Positions 1 through 5,330 of a DNA stretch of 8,174 bases are shown piece by piece (the stretch's first letter is position 1; each line of letters starts with the position of its first letter). Source of the stretch: Candidatus Scatosoma pullistercoris (GTDB lineage: Bacteria > Bacillota > Clostridia > Christensenellales > Borkfalkiaceae). The DNA is taken from NCBI GenBank assembly GCA_018714725.1, contig DVMZ01000046.1, forward strand, positions 1-8,174, written 5' to 3'. The notes beneath the pieces were generated by a model, which searched no databases, had not been told where the DNA came from, and worked only from the letters and a program-made list of their open reading frames with translations. The position numbers and the translations under genes are program-made.

Positions 1-180
1 ACGGTCGTGAATTTTTTCTTCAAGACCGGCAAACTCTTCATAAAAATTTACGAGAAGAGTGTTGAGGAAGGCATTCATATTCGGTGAACCGTCGGCTTTG
101 CAGACCCGGAAATCCGCGCAGTCCTTAGCAAGCAAATCCGCGGTGCTTTGGGGAATGCTTACTTTTATTTTTTCTGTCAT
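1..180 (-). CDS. N-terminal part of a ribbon-helix-helix-like regulator (partial)
   Basis: Reading leftward from an ATG at 180-178, 60 codons stay open to the window edge, so the C-terminus is missing. An AAGGAG ribosome binding site at 190-195 lies 9 nt upstream of the ATG. The peptide begins MTEKIKVSIPQ, a short beta-strand-like start followed by two probable helices (about residues 12-22 and 35-52, the latter containing NAFLNTLLVNFYEEF). This layout resembles ribbon-helix-helix DNA-binding domains. I recall such a domain at the N-terminus of some clostridial WYL-domain regulators, but no WYL domain is visible here because the gene is cut. It is divergent from the AAA+ gene, and its promoter contains a repeat element that could be its own operator. 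That the ORF is real is fairly sure; the regulator role is inferred from fold-like pattern and context. Confidence 0.65.
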   Translation of the reverse strand, partial: MTEKIKVSIPQSTADLLAKDCADFRVCKADGSPNMNAFLNTLLVNFYEEFAGLEEKIHDR

Positions 181-214
181 TGTCTTTTTCTCCTTAGTTT
201 TTCGATTTTTCAAT

Positions 215-243
215 ATTGTACCATAAAAGGGGTCATAAATCAA
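215..243 (-). promoter_or_regulatory. Promoter of the ribbon-helix-helix-like gene
   Basis: On the minus strand, TTGATT (243-238) and TACAAT (220-215) are separated by exactly 17 nt, and a TG one base upstream of the -10 box makes it an extended -10. The predicted start of transcription is about 28 nt upstream of the ATG at 180. The 17-nt spacer is almost filled by one copy of the GGGGTCATAA element, so a protein bound there would block RNA polymerase. Confidence 0.7.
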
Positions 244-283
244 CTATATTTTTATATACGTTCCCTATAAAAAGGGGTCATAA
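223..283. repeat. Two direct copies of ATAAAA(A)GGGGTCATAA, candidate operators
   Basis: ATAAAAGGGGTCATAA occurs at 223-238. The same word with one extra A occurs at 267-283. The GGGGTCATAA cores (229-238 and 274-283) are identical, in the same orientation and 45 bp apart, slightly over four helical turns. The left copy lies between the -35 and -10 boxes of the minus-strand promoter. The right copy lies between that promoter and the -10 box of the AAA+ gene. Exact direct repeats in a short divergent intergenic region suggest binding sites for a regulator, perhaps the adjacent ribbon-helix-helix-like protein, a fold that commonly binds short direct repeats. The binding protein is inferred, not shown. 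Confidence 0.6.
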
Positions 284-304
284 TTTTTCAGAATATTGCG
301 GTGG

Positions 305-355
305 TTCGATTCTTCGTGAAATGAGATATAATAGAAATAGAAAATTTTTCGGAGG
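305..355 (+). promoter_or_regulatory. Putative promoter and ribosome binding site of the AAA+ gene
   Basis: A perfect TATAAT lies at 327-332, about 30 bp ahead of the AAA+ start codon. No good -35 box stands at the proper distance; TTCGAT (305-310, 16-nt spacing) matches poorly. The promoter may therefore be weak or need an activator, and the nearest GGGGTCATAA copy ends about 43 bp upstream of the -10 box. A GGAGG ribosome binding site at 351-355 sits 6 nt before the ATG at 362 and settles that start. Confidence 0.5.
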
Positions 356-361
356 TTTTTT

Positions 362-1759
362 ATGAAGTACACTTTTGAGAATATTGCCGGATATGACCGG
401 GAGAAGGAGGCTTTGCGCGGTCTGTGTGAGATCATTAAAAATCGCAGGGAATATTTGCGCAGGGGGGCGAGGCTTCCCAAAGGACTGGTCCTTTACGGAG
501 AAGTGGGAACAGGTAAAACGCTGTTTGCGCGGGTTTTGGCGTCTGAATGCGGGCTTCGGGTGCTCCGAATCGATCCCGGCGCGGCCAAAAAGGAGAAAGA
601 TCTGTGCAGGATGATCAAAAAAGCGTTTGTATCCGCTTCCCGGCGAGGCGAACCCACGATGATTCTTTTTGACGAACTGGATAAAGTATTGCCGAATCGG
701 GAGGAGGAATATTTTACCGATCAGGCGAAAATGATCCAGGCGCAGCTGCTGACGTTGATTGACGGAATGGACGGAGGCGGCAATTTCATCTTTGTGGCCA
801 CCTGTAACGATTATGCGAATCTGCCGGAAACCTTGATCCGTCCCGGAAGAATTGATCGGAAAATACATATCGGACTTCCCGATTATCTTTCGCGCGTCAA
901 AATCCTGAAAATGTATATGACGGGGTCCGCCTGTTCGTTCGCGCTTCCGGCGGAAGAAATCGCCAAAAATTGCGTGGGATTTTCCTGTGCCGCTTTGGAA
1001 ACGTTTGTAAATGAATGCGTCTTGAACTGCGACGCGGAGGGCAAGATCGGAATTTCTTTGATTGAGGGTAAATTGCATGAAATGAGATTGGACGATCTTC
1101 CGGAAAAGTCATCGGAGTTCAAACGTCGGATTGACGCGTGTCTGGCGCTGGGAATGTTTGTGGTGGCGAGAAGTTTTGACAACGGCGATTATACGTTGTC
1201 TCTGGATTCGGACACCGTGAACAACGTGAATCTGGATACCGTCATTCACGACTATGATTCCGATTATGCGGCCGATTATGAAGAATCTGACGGTGAGGCT
1301 GAAGAGGAGTCCGGAAAAGAAGAGAGAAGCGGCAAGAAAATATACCATACGGGAAGGGATTGTCTGCATGCAATATGTGCTCTTTTTGGCGGGTATGCGG
1401 CGGAGAAACTCATTTTGCGAGAGGTTTATGACAATGTAAGCAGAATTTTCTGGACGGCGGACGCAGTGTTGACGGGAATGTCCGAGCGGGGATTTCTCGG
1501 GCCGGATTTGCGATATTCCGAGTCGAGGAACGAGGATCTGCCATATTCGGAAACGCGGATTTTGGCGATCAACGACAGGTTGGATAGGCTGGCGGAGGAA
1601 TGCCTGCGGGAAGCAGAGGCGATTGTCCTCGCCAATCGGGAGATTATCGAAAAATTTTTGCCTGTTCTCGTTATGAGAGAACGGCTGAATCGTGTAACCT
1701 GCGAAGCGTTTTTGAAAGAGTGGGGCGGTTTGAAAAGAGCGGTCGGGGAGATACTCTGA
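362..1759 (+). CDS. Soluble FtsH-like AAA+ ATPase with degenerate M41 peptidase domain
   Basis: The 465-residue protein carries a complete AAA+ module: Walker A GEVGTGKT (46-53), Walker B MILFDELD (100-107), sensor-1 Asn 149, and the second region of homology ending RPGRIDRK (160-167), with both FtsH-type arginine fingers R160 and R163. The rest follows FtsH. Residues 250-270 align with the segment holding HEAGH, and FGGYAAEKL (342-350) matches the GGRxAEE helix. The catalytic parts are missing: no HExxH anywhere, and hydrophobic residues stand at the zinc-ligand positions (around 261-265; the third-ligand Asp position is about Ile362). The FVG pore loop after Walker A is replaced by DPGAAKKEKD (71-80). 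There is no N-terminal membrane segment. An acidic linker occupies about 297-325. ATP hydrolysis is likely and proteolysis unlikely. The biological role is unknown; remodelling or regulation is a guess. Confidence 0.85.
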   Translation: MKYTFENIAGYDREKEALRGLCEIIKNRREYLRRGARLPKGLVLYGEVGTGKTLFARVLASECGLRVLRIDPGAAKKEKDLCRMIKKAFVSASRRGEPTMILFDELDKVLPNREEEYFTDQAKMIQAQLLTLIDGMDGGGNFIFVATCNDYANLPETLIRPGRIDRKIHIGLPDYLSRVKILKMYMTGSACSFALPAEEIAKNCVGFSCAALETFVNECVLNCDAEGKIGISLIEGKLHEMRLDDLPEKSSEFKRRIDACLALGMFVVARSFDNGDYTLSLDSDTVNNVNLDTVIHDYDSDYAADYEESDGEAEEESGKEERSGKKIYHTGRDCLHAICALFGGYAAEKLILREVYDNVSRIFWTADAVLTGMSERGFLGPDLRYSESRNEDLPYSETRILAINDRLDRLAEECLREAEAIVLANREIIEKFLPVLVMRERLNRVTCEAFLKEWGGLKRAVGEIL

Positions 1760-1825
1760 TCGGTTGTCTGAACGGTATCCGGGATATTACGGACGTTGCA
1801 AAGTATGCGGAATAAGTAAGGGAAT

Positions 1826-1865
1826 AAAAAACGGCCGGCATGGTATTTTGCCATGTCGGCCGTTT
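1826..1865 (-). terminator. Strong hairpin terminator between convergent genes
   Basis: Arms 1829-1843 and 1851-1865 form a 15-bp stem with one G-T wobble around a 7-nt loop. On the minus strand the stem runs directly into TTTTTTATT, a good intrinsic terminator for the DUF421-DUF4363 transcript, about 95 nt past its last stop codon. On the plus strand only TTT follows, so termination of the AAA+ gene here would be less efficient. The rest of 1760-1958 shows no gene. Its right half (1866-1958) is purine-rich on the plus strand, meaning C- and T-rich in the minus-strand 3' leader to the terminator. Confidence 0.85.
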
Positions 1866-1958
1866 GAGCGCGGGGCCGAAAATCTGAAGAGACGAAAGGG
1901 AACGGAGCATAAAAGAACGGGACATCGGAGCAGAAGAGGTGAGGGGAAGAAGGAACGC

Positions 1959-2336
1959 TCAGAAAATGTTTTCAAAGCTGAAAGAATAGGAGCGGGGGAT
2001 TTTGTCGGACATTTCGATCAGGACTTCGATTTTCGGGAGGGCATCGTCATATTTTTGCTGATAGAGGTACCCCAGGGCTTCGTTGAGTTGGTAATCGACG
2101 TTTTCGATGCTGGTATGCGGAATCCAGACGTGCAGGGTGCGTTTCTTTTCTTTCCAGAACGAGCGCACGGCGCAGCCGTCCTCATAGGTGGCGGTTTTGT
2201 CCTCCGTTTTATTGTAAAGGGCGATAAGCGCCCGGGAAAAGGTGCGGAAAGTGTTGCCCACGCTGTGAATTTCGTAGGCGGCGATTCCGAGAATGGCCGC
2301 AAGGGAAATAAAAATACTCGCGATCGTCTTTACCAT
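1959..2336 (-). CDS. DUF4363 family membrane-anchored protein
   Basis: The 125-residue protein has one hydrophobic N-terminal segment (about 3-20) that should anchor it in the membrane or act as an uncleaved signal. A helical, mostly polar domain of about 100 residues follows, probably outside the cytoplasm. Visible landmarks are W61 and the K64-K65-R66 cluster, the WIPHTSIE stretch (71-78), a helix pair (about 79-112), and the terminal ENIF, which I recognise as typical of DUF4363. The family has no established biochemical role but is often encoded next to DUF421 proteins, as here. GGGAGG lies about 7 nt before its ATG, and its first codons overlap the end of the DUF421 gene in ATGGTAA, so translation is probably coupled and the two products may work together. 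Confidence 0.8.
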   Translation of the reverse strand: MVKTIASIFISLAAILGIAAYEIHSVGNTFRTFSRALIALYNKTEDKTATYEDGCAVRSFWKEKKRTLHVWIPHTSIENVDYQLNEALGYLYQQKYDDALPKIEVLIEMSDKIPRSYSFSFENIF

Positions 2337-3016
2337 TGTTTTTCCTCCCAGTTGAGTTCAAGCACCTGATACTTCTCCCCGTTTTTCTGCAGGTAGGCTT
2401 TTCCGTTTCCGTCTATCGTCATGATGAGTACCTTTTTTTCGTCTTTGCAGCCGTGTTCTCTGAGAACGCCGAGGAAATAGTCTTTGTCCTTTCCCGTGCG
2501 TTCGAGATTCTTTTTGTCGAATTTCCCTTCGTCGATCAGAATGATCGGCAGGGAGGTCTGCAGGGATTCATAATCCTTTTTGGGCAGGGCGGAAAAGGAG
2601 CCGTTTGCCTCGTACAGCGCATAATCGAGGGCGTCCAACGAAAAATATCCGGCGCCGCGCAGGCTTTCGATGAGGTCGGAGACGTCTAGGTTGTTCTTTT
2701 TGAGCTGGGTGATGTCGATGCCGTCTTTGTTGAGCACGATGCTGGGCTTTCCGCTCAGCAGCGCTTTCATCGGTTTGAAACCGAGGTCGAACAGGCAGAC
2801 GATCTGGTGCAGGAAATAGATGGTGACGATGGCGATGATTCCGTAGAGGAGCGGTATGGAAGTGTCCGCCATGGGAATGCAGGCCAGCTCTGCGATCAGG
2901 AGCGTGATGACCAGCTCGAACGGCTGCATTTCGCCGATCTGGCGTTTGCCCATCAGTCGCATGATCACGAGCAGCGTGACGAAAATGATGATCGTTCGGA
3001 TAAAGATCAGACCCAT
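2330..3016 (-). CDS. DUF421 domain membrane protein (YetF-like)
   Basis: From the ATG at 3016 the product is 228 residues. Three hydrophobic segments (about 2-20, 33-50 and 54-76) are followed by a soluble domain of about 150 residues. Family landmarks are RLMGKRQIGEMQPFELV (20-36), the GKPSIVLNKDG stretch (89-99) and LRGAGYFSLDALDYALYE (119-136). All match DUF421 proteins such as Bacillus YetF; some relatives are linked to the spore membrane, but the molecular role is not settled. An upstream TTG at 3067 would add 17 polar residues. I prefer the ATG because MGLIFIRTII matches the usual family N-terminus. Neither start has a clear ribosome binding site, and I found no convincing minus-strand promoter upstream. 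The gene is divergent from the folate unit and co-transcribed with the DUF4363 gene. Confidence 0.88.
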   Translation of the reverse strand: MGLIFIRTIIIFVTLLVIMRLMGKRQIGEMQPFELVITLLIAELACIPMADTSIPLLYGIIAIVTIYFLHQIVCLFDLGFKPMKALLSGKPSIVLNKDGIDITQLKKNNLDVSDLIESLRGAGYFSLDALDYALYEANGSFSALPKKDYESLQTSLPIILIDEGKFDKKNLERTGKDKDYFLGVLREHGCKDEKKVLIMTIDGNGKAYLQKNGEKYQVLELNWEEKQW

Positions 3017-3071
3017 AAAAGAAGTATTTCCGGAAAAATCGCAATTTATGTATTTTTTCCCTTTCAAACGC

Positions 3072-3100
3072 TTGCAAAATTCCCGGGAAGCGATTATAAT
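3072..3100 (+). promoter_or_regulatory. Promoter of the riboswitch-folT transcript
   Basis: TTGCAA (3072-3077) and TATAAT (3095-3100) are separated by 17 nt. A transcript starting 6-8 nt beyond the -10 box would begin almost exactly at the first helix of the THF aptamer (3109), which supports both calls. TTGCAA and the surrounding ATTATAAT are palindromic, so both hexamers also read on the minus strand, but without a partner at the right distance for the DUF421 gene. Confidence 0.85.
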
Positions 3101-3108
3101 AAAATGAA

Positions 3109-3222
3109 ATTAAGAGTAGCCGTCAGCGCGTAAAGTGTCATCGAACGGGACGTTGTCGATGAACGAAAGGAGGGGAAAAACCACACTCGCCCTTCTGCGG
3201 TGCTGCGGCGCGTCCGCTGAAT
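3109..3222 (+). promoter_or_regulatory. Tetrahydrofolate (THF, folT) riboswitch aptamer
   Basis: The leader carries the known THF riboswitch elements in order: GAGTAG (3114-3119), GCGTAAAGTG (3128-3137), a 7-bp hairpin TCATCGA/TCGATGA (3138-3144 with 3156-3162), ACGAAAGG (3163-3170), TGCGGTG (3196-3202) and GCGTCCGCT (3210-3218). The last is a close variant of the usual GCAUCCGCU. Supporting helices can be drawn by hand: GCCG-CAGC (3119-3127, with a one-base bulge) with GCTGCGGC (3202-3209); GGAGGG (3169-3174) with CCCTTC (3190-3195); and a closing helix ATTAAG/CTGAAT (3109-3114 with 3217-3222, one mismatch). The class binds reduced folates and usually represses folate import or synthesis genes. 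Here it precedes a folate transporter subunit, as expected. Confidence 0.9.
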
Positions 3223-3334
3223 CAAGGAAAACTGTCTTTGTCGCTTGAAATCGCGTGTTTGCGCGCTTTGCGGCGTCCGGACCGTTTTCCGGGAAACTCT
3301 TCGCGGACCTCTCGATTTGGGAGGTTTTATTTTT
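3223..3334 (+). promoter_or_regulatory. Expression platform: terminator and SD-sequestering hairpin
   Basis: ACCTCTC (3307-3313) pairs with GGGAGGT (3319-3325) through 7 bp and a 5-nt loop, followed by TTTATTTTT right up to the folT ATG. The 3' arm contains the GGAGG ribosome binding site, so the hairpin could stop transcription, hide the ribosome binding site, or both. Two alternative pairings could open it. GCGGAC (3303-3308) can pair with GTCCGC (3212-3217) in the aptamer's conserved 3' segment. CCTCTC (3308-3313) can pair with GAGGGG (3170-3175), with one G-U. Both compete with a folded aptamer, which gives an OFF switch in the presence of folate. A minor hairpin CCGGA/TCCGG lies near 3278-3293. 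The hairpin and its overlap with the ribosome binding site are visible; the switching scheme is inference. Confidence 0.75.
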
Positions 3335-3982
3335 ATGTCCAAAGCTGTTTCGGCACTCAGAAAGACGTTCTTTTCAGAACTCATTCTCACCAAGTCCATG
3401 GGGCACAGAATCGCGTATATCGCCGTGATCACTGCCCTGTCCGTGGTCTCCAACATGTTTCTCGAATTCAGGCTGTTCGACGTGCAGTTTTCGGTGACCA
3501 TTGTCGTTTCCGCGCTGGCGGGCATTCTGCTCGGTCCGCTTTTCGGGTTTGTCGCCTGTTACGTCGGGGACCTTCTGGGCTATGTCTACAATTCCTGGGG
3601 GCAGTTGTATATGCCCTGGGTAGGGCTTTCGACGGGCGTGCTGGCGCTGCTGGCGGGGCTGGTGTTTACCTGTTTCCGCTTCCGGTTCCGCGGTTCGCTG
3701 TATTGGAAACTGGCGCTCGTCTGCCTGCTTTCCCTTACCGTCTGCACCGTGGCGATCAATACGACCGGGTTCTACCTGTACTATCAGAAAATCGGGTTTA
3801 CGGAAAAAGCGATCGAAGCGATCAGCGAAAAGTTCGGAACGGGGGTAACCTATTGGACGTATGTGGGCTATCGCCTGTTGATCGGCGGTCAGGGCTGGAA
3901 CTGCCTTGCCAATTATGCGTTGCTTTTCGCGTTAATTCCGCTCCTCAACCGGATCCGGCCGCTCAATCTGAATATCGGCTGA
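3335..3982 (+). CDS. folT: Folate ECF transporter S component FolT
   Basis: The 215-residue integral membrane protein has about six hydrophobic segments (about 27-45, 52-70, 72-84, 97-113, 124-148, 190-205). It is the substrate-binding S subunit of an energy-coupling factor importer, which must pair with EcfT and the EcfA ATPases encoded elsewhere. Landmarks are AYIAVITALSVVSN (27-40), with small residues where S components contact EcfT, and GPLFGFVACYVGDLLGYV (67-84), typical of the FolT group. The THF riboswitch upstream makes folate the likely substrate. I chose the ATG at 3335 because GGGAGG ends 10 nt before it and because an earlier in-frame TTG (3245) would place coding sequence inside the riboswitch platform. 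A terminator follows at 4037, so folT appears to be transcribed alone. Confidence 0.88.
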   Translation: MSKAVSALRKTFFSELILTKSMGHRIAYIAVITALSVVSNMFLEFRLFDVQFSVTIVVSALAGILLGPLFGFVACYVGDLLGYVYNSWGQLYMPWVGLSTGVLALLAGLVFTCFRFRFRGSLYWKLALVCLLSLTVCTVAINTTGFYLYYQKIGFTEKAIEAISEKFGTGVTYWTYVGYRLLIGGQGWNCLANYALLFALIPLLNRIRPLNLNIG

Positions 3983-4005
3983 AATACAGGGAGTTTTCAT
4001 AAACT

Positions 4006-4030
4006 GTTTGCGTAAACTACTTTCGCAAAC
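4006..4030 (+). other. Small inverted repeat downstream of folT
   Basis: GTTTGCG (4006-4012) and CGCAAAC (4024-4030) form a perfect 7-bp hairpin with an 11-nt loop between the folT stop codon and its terminator. No T tract follows. It may stabilise the 3' end of the message; no stronger role can be supported. Confidence 0.35.
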
Positions 4031-4036
4031 TTCTCG

Positions 4037-4070
4037 AAAATCGTCGGGCAAGCCTTGACGATTTTTTTTT
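4037..4070 (+). terminator. Intrinsic terminator of folT
   Basis: AAAATCGTC (4037-4045) pairs perfectly with GACGATTTT (4057-4065), with extra weak pairing inside the loop, and the run of nine T at 4062-4070 completes a classical terminator about 55 nt after the folT stop codon. Its 3' arm overlaps the -35 box of the next promoter. Confidence 0.9.
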
Positions 4071-4083
4071 GTTGTGGTATAAT
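4055..4083 (+). promoter_or_regulatory. Strong promoter of the lgt-pncB-lspA operon
   Basis: TTGACG (4055-4060) and TATAAT (4078-4083) are spaced by 17 nt, with TG at 4075-4076 forming an extended -10. This is the best promoter in the window. The -35 box lies inside the folT terminator stem. The start of transcription would fall near 4090, leaving a leader of about 30 nt. A GGAAGGA ribosome binding site (4106-4112) precedes the lgt ATG by 9 nt. Confidence 0.88.
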
Positions 4084-4121
4084 ACTGGAAAACGTTTTAA
4101 GTTGCGGAAGGACAGGATTTT

Positions 4122-5330
4122 ATGGCAAACGCTCTTCTCGGTTACGACAATCCGGGCATTTCGATTTTCGGATTTAAAATTTACGCCTATGCGATCATTA
4201 TCGTCTGCGGAATGGTCGCGGCTTTTTTCGTGATTTCGTTGCTGTTCAGGCGCAGAAATATGTCGAAAGATCTGTTTCTGACCTATTTCGTCATTACGCT
4301 CCCCGTCGCGCTCGTCACCACCCGTATGTTTTATTGCATCACGGACGGAATAGAGCTGAAATACTGGTTTTCCTTCACCGATGAGGTGCACGGAATCCGC
4401 GCGGGCGGACTGTCCATCATCGGCGGAATTATCGGCGGGACAGTCAGCGTGTTTCTGATCAGCTATTTTAAAAAAGTCAACGTTTTCCGCGCGGGGGACT
4501 GTATCGTCGTGGGGTTGTTGCTGGCGCAGGCGATCGGCCGTTGGGGAAATTTTGCCAATCAGGAAGTTTACGGGGCGGAAGTGACCAATGAAGCGCTGCA
4601 ATTCTTCCCGTTCGCCGTGTATATCAATAAATCCGCCGACGGGAGTTGCCTGCAAAGCATTACGCTCACCTTCCAGAAGATTTTCGGCGGTGACAGCGAC
4701 ATTTCGGGCGGCACCTGGCATTATGCCTTCTTTTTCTACGAGAGTTTTCTCAACCTGACGGCGGCCGTTCTCATGTTTATCCGCGCGTGGAAGTATCCCA
4801 AGAAGCCCAACGGAGTCAACGTCGCCTGGTATTTCATGCATTACGGACTCGTGCGGTCGATCATGGAACCGCTGCGGGATCCCGCCTATATACTCGGCAG
4901 CAAAGTGCCCTGGTCGTTCGTGTTTTCGCTGATTATGTTTTTTGCGGGAGCCGCATTGCTCGCTTTTCTGCTCTGGAACAACAAGAAAAAAGAGGGCGCG
5001 CTTTTCGGCTCGTTGAACGGCGATCCTTACGGCATTACCGAATATATCCGGGACAGCGCCAAGGAAACGGCGGTGTTCGACCGCGTCAATATGATGTGCC
5101 GGATTTTCCCGGAAAATTATGAGAAGCCGGAATCTGCGGAACCGGACGCTGAGGAAGCCGGAGAGGGAAACGCTTTGAAAGGCGAAAAGCAAGGGGAGAC
5201 AGAACAAGGGGAGACAGAACAAGACCAATCGCTCCGGGAACCGCAATCAGAGAAATCGGGACACTCGGAACAATCGGAGCAATCGGAAACGGAAGAGGGG
5301 AAATCTGACGGGAAAGGAGACAAACAATGA
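4122..5330 (+). CDS. lgt: Prolipoprotein diacylglyceryl transferase with long acidic tail
   Basis: Lgt moves a diacylglyceryl group from phosphatidylglycerol to the lipobox cysteine of prolipoproteins at the cytoplasmic membrane, the first step of lipoprotein maturation. The signature GRWGNFANQEVYG (139-151) is complete and includes R140, matching the essential Arg143 of E. coli. R245 in HYGLVRSIMEP (240-250) fits the second essential arginine (Arg239). About seven membrane segments are present, the last near 262-285. At the E. coli His103 position the glycine-rich motif has Ile (SIIGGIIGG, 98-106); Gram-positive relatives commonly lack that His. The protein has 402 residues against roughly 260-290 usually. 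The excess is a hydrophilic C-terminal tail from about 287, rich in Glu, Gln and Ser and ending in GETEQ and SEQ repeats, likely disordered. Its stop codon overlaps the pncB start (ATGA). Confidence 0.95.
   Translation: MANALLGYDNPGISIFGFKIYAYAIIIVCGMVAAFFVISLLFRRRNMSKDLFLTYFVITLPVALVTTRMFYCITDGIELKYWFSFTDEVHGIRAGGLSIIGGIIGGTVSVFLISYFKKVNVFRAGDCIVVGLLLAQAIGRWGNFANQEVYGAEVTNEALQFFPFAVYINKSADGSCLQSITLTFQKIFGGDSDISGGTWHYAFFFYESFLNLTAAVLMFIRAWKYPKKPNGVNVAWYFMHYGLVRSIMEPLRDPAYILGSKVPWSFVFSLIMFFAGAALLAFLLWNNKKKEGALFGSLNGDPYGITEYIRDSAKETAVFDRVNMMCRIFPENYEKPESAEPDAEEAGEGNALKGEKQGETEQGETEQDQSLREPQSEKSGHSEQSEQSETEEGKSDGKGDKQ
5191..5288 (+). repeat. Short tandem repeats in the 3' end of lgt
   Basis: A 15-bp unit, AAGGGGAGACAGAAC, occurs twice in tandem without change at 5191-5205 and 5206-5220, giving the peptide repeat GETEQ-GETEQ. 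Further on, a 9-bp unit CAATCGGA(G/A) is repeated at 5271-5279 and 5280-5288, giving SEQ-SEQ. Both units are multiples of three, so copy-number change by slippage would lengthen or shorten the Lgt tail without shifting the frame. Confidence 0.9.

Noticed and set aside
223..283. The two GGGGTCATAA repeats as the start of a CRISPR array
   Set aside because: There are only two short copies of unequal length, with no further repeats and no cas genes nearby; their position at promoters fits operators better.
1764..2369. A 201-codon plus-strand frame through the convergent junction
   Set aside because: It runs across the strong hairpin and is antisense to DUF4363, and its product resembles no protein family I recognise.
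3245..3334. A 30-residue N-terminal extension of FolT from a TTG
   Set aside because: The stretch belongs to the riboswitch expression platform, lacks a ribosome binding site, and the ATG at 3335 has a GGGAGG and gives the expected S-component N-terminus.
3238..4002. A 254-codon plus-strand frame overlapping folT in another frame
   Set aside because: Its translation is Arg- and Gly-rich with no recognisable features, whereas the folT frame gives a clear membrane protein.
4017..5246. A 409-codon minus-strand open frame opposite lgt
   Set aside because: It is antisense to a complete Lgt, has an implausible composition and runs through the folT terminator and lgt promoter.
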